Source: Candidatus Koribacter versatilis Ellin345
Lineage (GTDB): Bacteria > Acidobacteriota > Terriglobia > Terriglobales > Acidobacteriaceae
Length of the DNA stretch: 64,000 bases
Direction: 5' to 3'
Assembly (NCBI RefSeq): GCF_000014005.1
Contig: NC_008009.1
Location: 3,968,001 to 4,032,000 of the forward strand
Shown: one piece after another, positions 42,965 to 52,065 of the stretch
Layout of the letters: every line of letters begins with the position of its first letter
How positions within the stretch are numbered: position 1 is the stretch's first letter
The notes under the pieces: model-generated
Databases searched by the model: none
What the model saw: only the letters and a program-made list of their open reading frames with translations
Told to the model about the DNA's origin: nothing
Position numbers and translations under genes: made by a program

Positions 42965-45034
42965 TCAGTCCCCCTCCATCAATCCGGCGATCTCTTCGGC
43001 TACGTCGCCTACATACTTCTGGCTCACCTTGGGTGCGGCCGCTGCTGCTGCCTTGGCCGCGCGCGCCATTGAACTGCGTTGCACTGCCGGCACCTCGCTG
43101 GCGGGTGGCAGCGCGAGCACCTTGTTCACCAACCGCTCCACGCCGGTGACGACACCGGAGGCGCGGGCGGCATCGCGCATGGCCACGTAGGCATCGCGTG
43201 TGTTGCGCTCCAGGCGGCGGCGCTGCTGCATGCTTTCCGCAATCGCGTTCGCCGCCTGGGTGGTGTTCTGGGGGAGGAACTCTTCGGGCTTGGCCCAGCA
43301 AATGAGGTTGCCGTCGAGATCGAGGACCGCCACGCGATCGAGATCGAGCGGGTCGTAGGCCACCATCACTTCGCAGTTGCTCACGTCGTGCAGTCGCTTC
43401 ACCGCGGTGAAATCCGCGCCGATGAAGCGCCGTTTGCCCACGGTGACCGAGCACTCGCGCACCATGCGCTGCTCCCGCGAACACAACATGAGGGCCAGAA
43501 CGTTGTCGGCCGGCGCGGGGCGTTGCAACGGGTTGCGCTCCTGCTCGAAGACCTGCGCCGGTGTGCGACCGTCCATACCCTGACCGCCATGCGGCGTGTT
43601 GTGGTACTCGTCAAGCCAGGCGCGGAAGAGCTTCATCACCAGCGTTGCTGGCGGCAAGAGCGATTGGTGCAGACCGTTGATGCCTTTGCCCATCTGGATC
43701 AGTCGCGCGCTCTCACGCTCCAGACGGCTGTGCTCGGCGATGGCCTTCGATGTGAACTCAGGACGGCGATCTGGATTCGAGCCGCTATAAGTTGGGAAGA
43801 GCGCGTCGAACTGTTTGTGCACGGTGCGGAAGAAGCGTTCAACGTGTTTCGACTGCGGATGCCGCACGATGCAATGGCGGATCGAGATCCCGCAGCGCGC
43901 AAGCACGCCGGCCTGCGTGTCGAGCTCCTGCTGCCACCAGTCCTGTGGGGCCTTACCGGAATCGCGCAGATACGCGGGCAGCGCGGCCTTGGCAACGGAT
44001 TTGTAGTCCTTGCCGTTGTCGCAATAGAACTCTTCGCATGCGCCATAGCTGGCGATCGCCTGGCGTAGGCAGGTTGTGATGGAGATTGAGCTGCCTTCTT
44101 CGGCGAAGCTGTAACCAACGACGTAGCGGGCGCGGAAATCGAGCAGCGCGGTAAGGCGCATGCGAATACGCTGGCCGCGCGGGATATCGTCAAAGACATC
44201 GTTCTGCGCGAAGAGATCGTGGATCATGTGATCGCTGACCCAGATTTGATTTGCGTATTCGTTGTAGCCGCGACGGACGTAGGGCGAGATCAGGTCGCGG
44301 TAGCGGCGCTCGCCATCGCGCACCAGAATGCTCATCGCCGGCGGCGCGGAATTCAGGAACGAGCGCACCGTCTCGTAAGACGGCATCTCCTCTTTCGCGA
44401 TGCCGAGGAGCTCATGGTGAGAGAGCAGCGAGCGATGCGCTTCACGCGCGCCCCACTTCAACCCGATATAGGCAGCGGCTGCTGCGGCGTCGCCGTGCCG
44501 AGCAAACCAGCGCGAGCGTCCTTTGTCTTCGCGGGTCCGGTCGGCGAGTCGTTCGCCCTTCTTGAAGCGGCTGTGCCAGCGCCAGATTGTCGCGGGGCTG
44601 GATGAATACTTCGCCGCGAGATGCTCGACCAGGCGGCTTATGGAAGTGACAGGCTCGCCATCCGCTAGGCGCACGGTAGCCCATTGCGCCTTGTGCTGTT
44701 CGAAGTTGGCGATGGCGAGGCAGGCAGCTTCGCGCCGCGCGGCCTGGGCTTCTTCTTCCTCGTCAACGCAGGCGATCTTCAGGAGGGGCTGCTCAGCGGC
44801 GGTTGCGCTGTTCTGTGGGAGGAGAGTGATCGCACCTCGCACGGCGAGCAGCCTCTCGCGAAGATCGGTGGGAAAACTCTCGATGCAGTACTCGCGAACG
44901 AAGCGGCCATTGGCGGCTTTAGTAGCGGACGCGCGGCTGATGACCTTGCCTTCGCGGGCGAGACGGCGGAGATGGCGTTCACTGAACGAGATGGCGGCGA
45001 GCACATCAGCTTCGATCAGCCAGAGGTCGCTCAT
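42965..45034 (-). CDS. Mu-type DDE transposase (MuA-like)
   Basis: 689 residues. An N-terminal HTH (VLAAISFSERHLRRLAREG) and a second DNA-binding region (SSSPATIWRWHSRF, near 145) precede the RNase H-like core with D268 (QIWVSDHM), D339 (EEFYCDNGKDY) and E399 (PQSKHVERFF). A beta-barrel region and an Ala/Lys-rich C-terminus, which in MuA contacts MuB, follow. It should cut and join the phage ends. All catalytic residues are intact. Slightly longer than MuA (663). Confidence 0.92.
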   Translation of the reverse strand: MSDLWLIEADVLAAISFSERHLRRLAREGKVISRASATKAANGRFVREYCIESFPTDLRERLLAVRGAITLLPQNSATAAEQPLLKIACVDEEEEAQAARREAACLAIANFEQHKAQWATVRLADGEPVTSISRLVEHLAAKYSSSPATIWRWHSRFKKGERLADRTREDKGRSRWFARHGDAAAAAAYIGLKWGAREAHRSLLSHHELLGIAKEEMPSYETVRSFLNSAPPAMSILVRDGERRYRDLISPYVRRGYNEYANQIWVSDHMIHDLFAQNDVFDDIPRGQRIRMRLTALLDFRARYVVGYSFAEEGSSISITTCLRQAIASYGACEEFYCDNGKDYKSVAKAALPAYLRDSGKAPQDWWQQELDTQAGVLARCGISIRHCIVRHPQSKHVERFFRTVHKQFDALFPTYSGSNPDRRPEFTSKAIAEHSRLERESARLIQMGKGINGLHQSLLPPATLVMKLFRAWLDEYHNTPHGGQGMDGRTPAQVFEQERNPLQRPAPADNVLALMLCSREQRMVRECSVTVGKRRFIGADFTAVKRLHDVSNCEVMVAYDPLDLDRVAVLDLDGNLICWAKPEEFLPQNTTQAANAIAESMQQRRRLERNTRDAYVAMRDAARASGVVTGVERLVNKVLALPPASEVPAVQRSSMARAAKAAAAAAPKVSQKYVGDVAEEIAGLMEGD

Positions 45035-45092
45035 CGCGTGCCTCCCTTAGAAAGTGTTAAGCGTCCGGCAGGGAAAAAAACGCGGGCATCGC

Positions 45093-45584
45093 TCACAGTG
45101 CCCTCCCTGACAACGCACCTTCAAGGCGGGAGACAACTGCGTCCGCGCGTTTACGAATCAGGTATTGGCGCCCGAGTTCAAGGAGGTCGTACTCAGCGAC
45201 GGTGATAACGCGGAAGCCCGCCAATTCAGCGCGGGTGCGAAGCAGGCGGTCATCGCCGGTCACGAAACAGAAAGCGCGGTCTAGTTCTGAAGGCCAGCGG
45301 AAGTCTTCGCGCGATTCGGCAGTGAACCCGTTGAGTTGGCGTTCGGTGATCTTCCGTCCAACCAGTTCCGTGAGTTCATCGGCAATCTGCGGACGGCTTT
45401 TGCCGCATTTCCGGATCGCATCCACGAGGATGCCCCGCACCAGCGAAGCGTCGTCCATACTGCCTGGCACTGGCCGTTCGGCCATGAATAGGCTTGGCTG
45501 ATGGTCTACTGAAAAAACTTTGTGTCGATTTTCCGTAGAAAGATGAGTGCTCTCCGGGAGAGACTCGCCGCGTGATGAATTCAT
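45093..45584 (-). CDS. early phage protein, probable regulator
   Basis: 163 residues from ATG 45584, which overlaps the stop of the Ner-like gene (ATGA) and has GGGAG 8 bases upstream. A helical segment VRGILVDAIRKCGKSRPQIADELTELVGRKITERQLNGF could be an HTH, and RTRAELAGFRVITVAEYDLLELG follows. I have seen this type near the repressors of transposable phages, but no function is known to me. Confidence 0.65.
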   Translation of the reverse strand: MNSSRGESLPESTHLSTENRHKVFSVDHQPSLFMAERPVPGSMDDASLVRGILVDAIRKCGKSRPQIADELTELVGRKITERQLNGFTAESREDFRWPSELDRAFCFVTGDDRLLRTRAELAGFRVITVAEYDLLELGRQYLIRKRADAVVSRLEGALSGRAL

Positions 45585-45817
45585 GCAGCGCGCTCCCGGC
45601 TGATCTTCTCGATCGCAAGCTCGATCTTCCGGCACTCGGACATCAGGGCCAGAGTTATGCGCTCCGACTTATTAATGCCCTGCCCAACCCGGCGCACGAC
45701 GGACGTGGAAACACCGAGGCCCCGAGCGACGCGCGCATAAATCCCCTTGTACAGCTTCGCCCTTACGAGGCTGGGATGAAGCGTGCTATGTTGGCGTGTC
45801 ACTCTCTGACGTTGCAT
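45581..45817 (-). CDS. Ner-like small HTH regulator, first early gene
   Basis: 78 residues if started at ATG 45817. IYARVARGLGVSTSVVRRVGQGINKSE is a compact helix-turn-helix; the rest is a charged helix. In Mu, Ner is the first early gene and turns down both the early and repressor promoters. The ATG lies inside the operator palindrome and only 8 bases after the -10 box, so the mRNA would be nearly leaderless; a GTG at 45802 is an alternative. Confidence 0.6.
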   Translation of the reverse strand: MQRQRVTRQHSTLHPSLVRAKLYKGIYARVARGLGVSTSVVRRVGQGINKSERITLALMSECRKIELAIEKISRERAA

Positions 45818-45841
45818 GACACTCGTATATACGAGTGTCAT
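45816..45841. promoter_or_regulatory. 26-bp perfect palindromic operator
   Basis: Half-site ATGACACTCGTAT (45816-45828) is followed directly by its exact reverse complement (45829-45841). It lies between the divergent repressor and Ner-like genes and covers the early promoter -10 box, as expected for the site bound by the phage repressor or Ner-like protein. A partial half-site GTGTCACTC lies nearby at about 45797-45805. Confidence 0.8.
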
Positions 45842-45854
45842 AAATGGAAGTCAA
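45826..45854 (-). promoter_or_regulatory. early promoter
   Basis: On the minus strand, TTGACT (45854-45849) and TATATA (45831-45826) are 17 bases apart, a near-ideal sigma-70 promoter reading into the Ner-like gene and transposase operon. The -10 box is the exact centre of the palindrome. Predicted start is near 45819. Confidence 0.8.
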
Positions 45855-45865
45855 GGGGATTCTTT

Positions 45866-46633
45866 GTGCCTGCACAGGAAAAGTCTCAAATGGGGCACTA
45901 TGCCGATGTCGTCTTGCGGCTTCGCGCTTATTTAAAGATGAACCAATCGCAGTTCGCCGATGCGTTGGGAGTGACCCAGGCGTCCGTATCCCGATGGGAA
46001 CAAAAGGGTGCATCCACTCGCGGCCCCTCGCGAGGGGCTTGGACGTCGATGTACTTTCTCGGTTTCGACACTCCTCTCGCAAACGAGCTCTATGAAAGGG
46101 CCGGGCTCGATCCGGAAGCCGTCAAAAGGCTTGCGCGCGATTTCCGTGATGACCTGTCCGGGCGGGAGACGACCTACGTGAGAGAGAACGGAGACGGCCC
46201 GGTGGAGGGCGTCGCGATCCCACTGTTGACGGATAAGGCGGCGGCAGGCCAGCCGCGTCTGATAAACGAGAAGGACATCCAAAAATACCTCTTGTTCCCA
46301 CGCGAGATGGTGCCGCACCCCACATCAACCAGGTGCATGCGCGTTCGTGGCGATTCGATGGCACCGATCGTTGACGACGGATACATCGTCGCAGTCGACA
46401 CCTCAGAACGAGATCCTCGAAAGCTCGTAGAGAGCATGGTTGCTGTCAGCGATCCTGAATCGGGATGCACGATCAAGTGGCTTCGCCAGGCGGGTCGGGC
46501 TCGGTTTCTTCTCGTGCCACAGCACACAAGCCCGCGCCATAATCCGATTGTGCTCGACCCTAAAGAAGAGGGCTGGCGCATTATCGGGAGGGTCCTGTTC
46601 TGGATCGGCCAACCGCCGCCGGCGAGAAAATGA
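45866..46633 (+). CDS. phage repressor, XRE HTH plus S24 LexA/CI peptidase domain
   Basis: 255 residues from GTG 45866, with AAGGGG 7 bases upstream; ATG 45890 is the alternative. The HTH (NQSQFADALGVTQASVSRWEQKG) is at about 26-48. The C-terminal peptidase has the catalytic serine S164 in RGDSMAP and lysine K204 in CTIKWL, and an Ala-Gly pair (A127-G128) that fits a self-cleavage site. It should keep the early operon silent and be inactivated by the SOS response. The early promoter is divergent and shares its operator. Confidence 0.88.
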   Translation: MPAQEKSQMGHYADVVLRLRAYLKMNQSQFADALGVTQASVSRWEQKGASTRGPSRGAWTSMYFLGFDTPLANELYERAGLDPEAVKRLARDFRDDLSGRETTYVRENGDGPVEGVAIPLLTDKAAAGQPRLINEKDIQKYLLFPREMVPHPTSTRCMRVRGDSMAPIVDDGYIVAVDTSERDPRKLVESMVAVSDPESGCTIKWLRQAGRARFLLVPQHTSPRHNPIVLDPKEEGWRIIGRVLFWIGQPPPARK

Positions 46634-46644
46634 GGAGGGTAAAA

Positions 46645-47268
46645 ATGAAGTCCGTTCTCTTAGGATTTTTTTGCCTAGCGCTGATGGGAACGCTGCTCTG
46701 CCAACAAGGTCCCGATCCAGCGGCTCACGCGGCACTAGACTCGTTAAAAGCGCATGCAGGGTGGGCACAGGAGCCTTCGAGCTTTCTCGGTATCAAATTC
46801 GGAGAGCCCCTATCCGCAGCTGTTAGCGAATGCCCGACGGACTACATTGGCAACCACAAGTTTTATGCAGCCTACAAGACGCGCGAAATCTGCTACGAAC
46901 CGGTCGCGGATTTTTTCAAGGTGAATCACGTCGACAACTTCTTTGACGTGTATGTCCATGAGGTTGATGGCAAGGTGGCGAGCATCACAGCGCATTTTCC
47001 CGAGAATAACGCGGCCACGATGGAAGAGGCCCTGGAGGGAAAATTCGGGAAACCTCACTCCACAAAGCAAGAGGAAGTTCGAACGCGGATGAACGTCGCC
47101 TACACGAAAATTTCAAATGAATGGTTTGGGGCTAACGTTGTGATCGACTTCGAATCGATCGGGTCCCAGGTTGACGAGGGATACGTCACAGTGAGCACCG
47201 CAGCATATTGGAAGTTTCTGGAGGATAAGAAAAACGCCCAGAAGGAGAAGCTCAAGAGTTCGTTCTAG
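46645..47268 (+). CDS. secreted phage-carried protein of unknown function
   Basis: 207 residues from ATG 46645, which has GGAGGG 6 bases upstream and starts 11 bases after the repressor stop. A signal peptide (KSVLLGFFCLALMGTLLCQQG) precedes a domain with FFDVYVHEVDGKVASITAHFPE and KFGKPHSTKQEEV. It may belong to the lysogenic conversion genes expressed with the repressor. No family recognised. Confidence 0.65.
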   Translation: MKSVLLGFFCLALMGTLLCQQGPDPAAHAALDSLKAHAGWAQEPSSFLGIKFGEPLSAAVSECPTDYIGNHKFYAAYKTREICYEPVADFFKVNHVDNFFDVYVHEVDGKVASITAHFPENNAATMEEALEGKFGKPHSTKQEEVRTRMNVAYTKISNEWFGANVVIDFESIGSQVDEGYVTVSTAAYWKFLEDKKNAQKEKLKSSF

Positions 47269-47286
47269 AGCCACCGCGAGGGGGGA

Positions 47287-48183
47287 GTGATGGCAAGCTG
47301 CAGGTTTTGCGGGAAGAAGGCTGGCCTCTTCAAGCACGAACACGAGGAGTGCGCGCTCGATCATAGCGAGGCGATGAGGAATTTCCCGCTCTCGATCGAA
47401 ACGGCGCTGACCTCCGGCAAGACGATAGCCGAAGCTGGTTCCGGGCTTGACGAGATCGCTGAGAAGGGGCGTTTGACGTCAACTGAGAAATGGCAGCTTT
47501 TCACCGAAGTGTGGAACCGAGTCGTTCGCGTGATCGCAATGGAATCGCCGCTCTCCCCGGATCAATATTCGGCGCTTGAACACTTTTACAACGAATCCAA
47601 GATGAGCGCGGATGCGGTGCAGTCAACGGCGGGCGGCCGCGCGGCGATCCTCAGCTTTCTATTGTGGACCGTATATCACGATCAGATCGACCCATATCGC
47701 GGCCCGGTGAACTTCAACACCAAGGATGACGAGGTCGCCGTCTTCGGGATGGCCAACATCTACCTGCTGGAAGAGCGCGCGCAGCGCGTCTCGAATTCAG
47801 TCTATGGCGGCCTATCGCTTCCGATCGGGCATGGCATTTACTACCACATGGGGCGCGGCCAATCGCAGTCGGTTTCAGTGCAGGTATTGAAGGAAATTGA
47901 TTACGGTGACATTCTCATCACCACGAAGAGGCTTTACTTCGGAGGCACGTCGAAGAGCTTTGCGATCGAGCACAAAAAGGCGCTTCGCTTCGAACCGTTC
48001 AGCGACGGCGTCGGTATCTCAGCCACTGGTAAGCCGAAGATCCTACGCTGCGCCGCCTTTGATGACTGCGGCTGGTTCCTCTACAACCTGCTGACGGCGC
48101 TCGCGGCGCGGGAGTCGAAGCCGCGCGAGGTGAAGAACGTGCTGCCGATCCGCGTGAAGGCACAGTCCGAAGGAGGAGCTTGA
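47287..48183 (+). CDS. protein with zinc knuckle and bPH-like domain
   Basis: 298 residues. N-terminal CRFCGKKAGLFKHEHEECALDH binds a metal ion by its Cys/His pattern. The middle is helical. The C-terminal segment GDILITTKRLYFGGTSKSFAIEHKKALRFEPFSDG has the look of a bacterial PH-like domain. GGGGGGAG precedes the start. It shares an overlapping stop-start with the next gene, so the two make a pair. Function unknown. Confidence 0.65.
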   Translation: MMASCRFCGKKAGLFKHEHEECALDHSEAMRNFPLSIETALTSGKTIAEAGSGLDEIAEKGRLTSTEKWQLFTEVWNRVVRVIAMESPLSPDQYSALEHFYNESKMSADAVQSTAGGRAAILSFLLWTVYHDQIDPYRGPVNFNTKDDEVAVFGMANIYLLEERAQRVSNSVYGGLSLPIGHGIYYHMGRGQSQSVSVQVLKEIDYGDILITTKRLYFGGTSKSFAIEHKKALRFEPFSDGVGISATGKPKILRCAAFDDCGWFLYNLLTALAARESKPREVKNVLPIRVKAQSEGGA

Positions 48184-48917
48184 TGGGCGGAGAGATAGTC
48201 AAGGCGACGAGGTTTACCTCTGTACCACAAATTGTTCGTTCGCTCCGGACGATGAACGCGGAAGAGAGAGCTGCAATCGGTGCCACCCTATTGAAGGATG
48301 GGGCGAAGGGGATCGCGCTGCAAACCTATCGCGTGTTTCAGGGCGGGATCGCCGACTCCTTCCTGAACTCGATCATGGACCGCGTGCAGGAGATGATCGA
48401 CTCGGGCAAGATCCCCGAGAACCACTCGGAAACAGCGGCTGGAGTTCGCTCCTGGTATGAATTCTTCAACTTCGTTGATGGGCAACCCGACACAACGCGC
48501 TTCGAGGCTTTTTGTGCCCTATTTATGGCAGCGAACACGCTGAGCCACGCGGATGGAGATGCGCTGCTGGAGCATCAGCTGATGCAGATCGTAAATAAGC
48601 TCAGCGCCGCACAGATGCAAACGCTGCTCGTGGTGATGAGGTTCGATGGTTATGGGAGCAACAGTGAGATCCTCGTTCCAAACATGCTGAAACACGTTGG
48701 CCATTCTGTTCGCTCGTTATTGATGATGAACATGCAAGGCCTCGTCGACGCCGGGCTCGTCGCCGAGGACTGGAAGCATAACGGCCGCGACGGTACAACG
48801 TGGCGCGGGCTCAGTGACCTTGGCCAGGAGTTCAAGCGCAGGATTTTGGATTACGAGAAGATGCGCGAGTGGCAGCAGATCGAGAAGCAACGCGCCGCGT
48901 CCGCTGGCGAGAAATAA
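48183..48917 (+). CDS. hypothetical helical protein, partner of the bPH-like gene
   Basis: 244 residues from ATG 48183, overlapping the previous stop (TGATG). Mostly helical, with ALFMAANTLSHADGDALLEHQLMQIVN and a winged-helix-like GLVAEDWKHNGRDGTTWRGLSDLGQEFKRRIL at the end. No family recognised. Coupled with the bPH-like gene as a two-gene unit carried by the phage. Confidence 0.6.
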   Translation: MGGEIVKATRFTSVPQIVRSLRTMNAEERAAIGATLLKDGAKGIALQTYRVFQGGIADSFLNSIMDRVQEMIDSGKIPENHSETAAGVRSWYEFFNFVDGQPDTTRFEAFCALFMAANTLSHADGDALLEHQLMQIVNKLSAAQMQTLLVVMRFDGYGSNSEILVPNMLKHVGHSVRSLLMMNMQGLVDAGLVAEDWKHNGRDGTTWRGLSDLGQEFKRRILDYEKMREWQQIEKQRAASAGEK

Positions 48918-48922
48918 AAAAC

Positions 48923-48945
48923 GACAATCCGGACAAACTGGACGC
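48923..48945. repeat. 9-nt iterated sequence before the fibre gene
   Basis: GACAATCCGGACAAACTGG then ACGC, three units of about nine bases (consensus CGGACAAAC). The same pattern recurs at 56022-56044 with 20 of 23 bases identical. Both stand upstream of rightward phage gene blocks, so they may be late promoter or activator sites. Confidence 0.5.
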
Positions 48946-48977
48946 AATAAACACTGCGCGTGCTGCACATTCAGCGC

Positions 48978-51900
48978 ATGCTGCGTCGCATATTCGCCCT
49001 CTCATTCCTGCTGTTCTCGGCCGTCGCACTGATGGCGCAATCGAAGATCACGCTCAACGGCAACATCCAGCAGATGACCGGCGAAGTACCGAGCAGCCGT
49101 ATCCGGGTGAAGGTCGATCTCATCCAGTGCGCGCCCAACTTGCCGCGCGTCTCGGGCGTTGCGATCATCGGCGATTCTTCGAAGTCGATCGCACCGGATG
49201 GCAGCGGAAACTTCACGACGCTGATCTGGCCGAACCCAACGATTACCTGCGACACGCTCGGCAACTCGAATTACCAGGTCTCGATCACCAAGGACCAGGC
49301 CACTCTCTGGAGCGCGGTATATCACATTGCGACCTCGCCCTCGACCCAGGACCTGAGCACGCTGACGCCGGTCGCAGTCACGGTCGTCTCCCCATATCTT
49401 GCGGGCCACATGCTGCTGCATGGCACCGCGGCGCCATCGTCGGGTGATGGCAACGACAACGACTTCTTCCTGAACACAACGGCGTCGTGTCTCTACGGCC
49501 CCAAGGCGTCGGGCGCGTGGCCGGGATCGTGCACGTCAATCATCGGGCCGCCTGGAGCCGGAAACATTGCGAGCCTTACCGGTGACGGCAGCGGTATTAA
49601 CGTAGCAGGAGCAGCGACGATCACGGGAGCGGTGAACGCCTCCGTCATCAACGGCGGATCGAGTGTTTACATGGCGTCCACCAGCGGCACTGGAAGTTTG
49701 CTCTTTCCGTTCATCGGTTTTGACTCCCTTTGCGATAACACTGGCCGCACACTTCTTTTCGGTCCTGGTCACTACCGCACCAGCGGATGCGACATGGGGA
49801 GCAGCTTCGGTTTCGCCGGCGTGGTTCCGTTTGGTGATGGCACGCCGGGAACCGGCGCGGTGTTGCACTACACCGGAGGAGGCCACGCGCTCGGTATTAA
49901 CCCGGCCTCAGTCGGTGTGACCACCAACAAGTTCTTCGTCAGAGACATCGCGATTGACGGAACCGGATCGAGTAGTGGCATCCGCGATACGTTTGCCTAC
50001 TCGTCCGGAGGAACCGCGACCGGCACAGGAAAATGCCTCGCGACAACGACAGGCGGAGGCGGCAGCGGCGGAACGGCCACGGTGGCCGTGGCGAGCGGCG
50101 TGATAAGCGGCAACCTGACGATCCTTACCTTCGGACAGAGCTATACAGGCGTGCCAAGCTCATGGAACCTTAGCCTCCCCGCGAGCGGCGCGGCTTCGAG
50201 TTGCAGTGGAACGATCACGACGACGGGCGGCGCGATCGCCGGCGCGGACGCGATTCTTGCCGGCAATACGACTGCATCGGTGAAGTCAGCGAATGGCGTG
50301 TTCCAAAATGTGCTGGTTACGAACTTCCCGAATGGCGCGGGCATACATTGCGTCGCGTGCGAAATCATGCAGCTCAATTCCATCTGGTCGAGCCATAACA
50401 AGTACGGCTACTGGTTCGACGGCGTCGGCACCAACCAGATCAACACGAACATCGACATGAACGGTGACCGTGCCAGCTCTAACCAGATCGGCATATACGC
50501 GACGCAGCTGCAGGACTTCAATATCCGCGGCGGCGATGTCGAGTACAACGCGCAGGAGGGCATTAAGCTGGCCGGCGACGCTAACACCAGCGTCCAGTCT
50601 GGAAAAATCGACGGCGTCCGTCTTGAGGGAAACCAAAGCAGCCGCACGCAAACCAGCTGGTCCCTAACCTCACTGGCGTGCGCCTCCAGTGTTCTCACCG
50701 GGCAGACCTCCACCTCTCACACGATGTCTGTCGGAGACCCGGTTGCGATCACCGGATCCACCGGCCCCAGTGACTACAATGTGAATGCGCTGGTCGCGTC
50801 GGTTCCTGATAACACCCATTTCACAATCTCAATCGGCTGCAGTACCGGGAGCGCATCGCCGGCAGGGTCGATCTCCACGGCCTGGTCTCAGCTCTATGTT
50901 GACGGCGCCAGCCTTCTGCAGGGCATCACGCTCGACGGCCTGCGCTTCTACACCACGGTTGGCCCGAACATCGCCGACGAGTGGATTGGCGCGGTCGGCG
51001 GCGTTACGGGCGGGGCCAGCGTACAACGTGGAATTCACCACTCAAGCACGAGCTATACGAGTTTCATTCGTTCAACATCGAGCGCACGGATGTGGTTCCA
51101 AGACGAAAACCCTTCCACGAACTGGAGCCGGCCATCCGCAGCGGTGAATGTTTGTTTCGAGTGGTACGACAACAGCACGCCGGCAAGGAACATCGGATGC
51201 AACCTGCTGCTCGGCGGCACCGTCGCTCCATCGGCGGCGGGTGGCGGCAGCGTGGGGACTGCTGCGCTGCCTTTTGGTAACGCTTACTTTGGGGGTGCGG
51301 CGACCAACAACTTCCACTTCAACCTTCCGAGCTTCACCGCGGCGCGCACGCTGTATGTTCCTGACGCGAATTCCACGGCCGTCGTACCCGACACTGGCGC
51401 GTCGCACAACTACCTCACCGCGGTATCGGCAACCGGCGTGATCTCGAAAGCGCAGCCGGCCTTCACCGATATAAGCGGAACGGCGGCAACGACACAGATT
51501 GCGACCGGAACCCCGGCCGCGGGCTCCTACCCGGACGGAGGAACTGGAGCGTGGACGCCGCTGCCGGTCACGCAGAGCTCGCTTATTTACCAGACCGGGC
51601 CGATCGCCGAGCAGATTGGCAACGCGTCCGACCAAACGGTGTGGACCGTGGCGATGCCGGCAATTCCGGCGGGCAAGTGCGTCCAGGCAGATGTCTACCT
51701 GTACCACTCGGTCTCATCATCGGCGTCCGTGGCCTACAAGTTCACGTATGGCAGTTCCTCGGTGAGCACGAGCTCCTCCAACTCAACGACGAACTCGCAG
51801 ATCCGGCTAATCATGAAGTTCTGCAACAACGCCGGCGTCCAAAACGCTCAGTGGGTGATCATCGAGCAGCCATTCGTCGGAGGAACCGCGATCGGCTCGA

Positions 51901-52019
51901 CGATTAACACAACGACGAGCGAGGATTTGAGCACATCGAAAAACCTCGTGTTCTCGTTCAACGCCGCCACCACAGAGAAGATCATCCACAAAGGCTCGAT
52001 CGTCAGATTAATTCAGTAG
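48978..52019 (+). CDS. beta-helix fibre-like protein with a signal peptide
   Basis: 1013 residues from ATG 48978. A clear signal peptide (RRIFALSFLLFSAVALMAQ) precedes a domain of about 130 residues, then Gly/Thr/Ser-rich segments and a right-handed beta-helix region (about 400-600: QNVLVTNFPNGAGIHCVACE, NQIGIYATQLQDFNIRGGDV). The C-terminal part has tail-fibre-like text (DISGTAATTQIATGTPAAGS) and an Ig-like end. The cysteines and the signal peptide point to secretion, which is odd for a virion fibre. It may be a tail spike or a secreted surface protein. Confidence 0.7.
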   Translation: MLRRIFALSFLLFSAVALMAQSKITLNGNIQQMTGEVPSSRIRVKVDLIQCAPNLPRVSGVAIIGDSSKSIAPDGSGNFTTLIWPNPTITCDTLGNSNYQVSITKDQATLWSAVYHIATSPSTQDLSTLTPVAVTVVSPYLAGHMLLHGTAAPSSGDGNDNDFFLNTTASCLYGPKASGAWPGSCTSIIGPPGAGNIASLTGDGSGINVAGAATITGAVNASVINGGSSVYMASTSGTGSLLFPFIGFDSLCDNTGRTLLFGPGHYRTSGCDMGSSFGFAGVVPFGDGTPGTGAVLHYTGGGHALGINPASVGVTTNKFFVRDIAIDGTGSSSGIRDTFAYSSGGTATGTGKCLATTTGGGGSGGTATVAVASGVISGNLTILTFGQSYTGVPSSWNLSLPASGAASSCSGTITTTGGAIAGADAILAGNTTASVKSANGVFQNVLVTNFPNGAGIHCVACEIMQLNSIWSSHNKYGYWFDGVGTNQINTNIDMNGDRASSNQIGIYATQLQDFNIRGGDVEYNAQEGIKLAGDANTSVQSGKIDGVRLEGNQSSRTQTSWSLTSLACASSVLTGQTSTSHTMSVGDPVAITGSTGPSDYNVNALVASVPDNTHFTISIGCSTGSASPAGSISTAWSQLYVDGASLLQGITLDGLRFYTTVGPNIADEWIGAVGGVTGGASVQRGIHHSSTSYTSFIRSTSSARMWFQDENPSTNWSRPSAAVNVCFEWYDNSTPARNIGCNLLLGGTVAPSAAGGGSVGTAALPFGNAYFGGAATNNFHFNLPSFTAARTLYVPDANSTAVVPDTGASHNYLTAVSATGVISKAQPAFTDISGTAATTQIATGTPAAGSYPDGGTGAWTPLPVTQSSLIYQTGPIAEQIGNASDQTVWTVAMPAIPAGKCVQADVYLYHSVSSSASVAYKFTYGSSSVSTSSSNSTTNSQIRLIMKFCNNAGVQNAQWVIIEQPFVGGTAIGSTINTTTSEDLSTSKNLVFSFNAATTEKIIHKGSIVRLIQ

Positions 52020-52065
52020 ATGGGTTTTTCCACTGCTGCGGTTGACGGGCACGCGACGATTGAGC

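Noticed and set aside
45818-45841. Start of the Ner-like gene at 45841
   Set aside because: This codon lies upstream of the predicted transcription start and within the operator, so it would not be on the mRNA.
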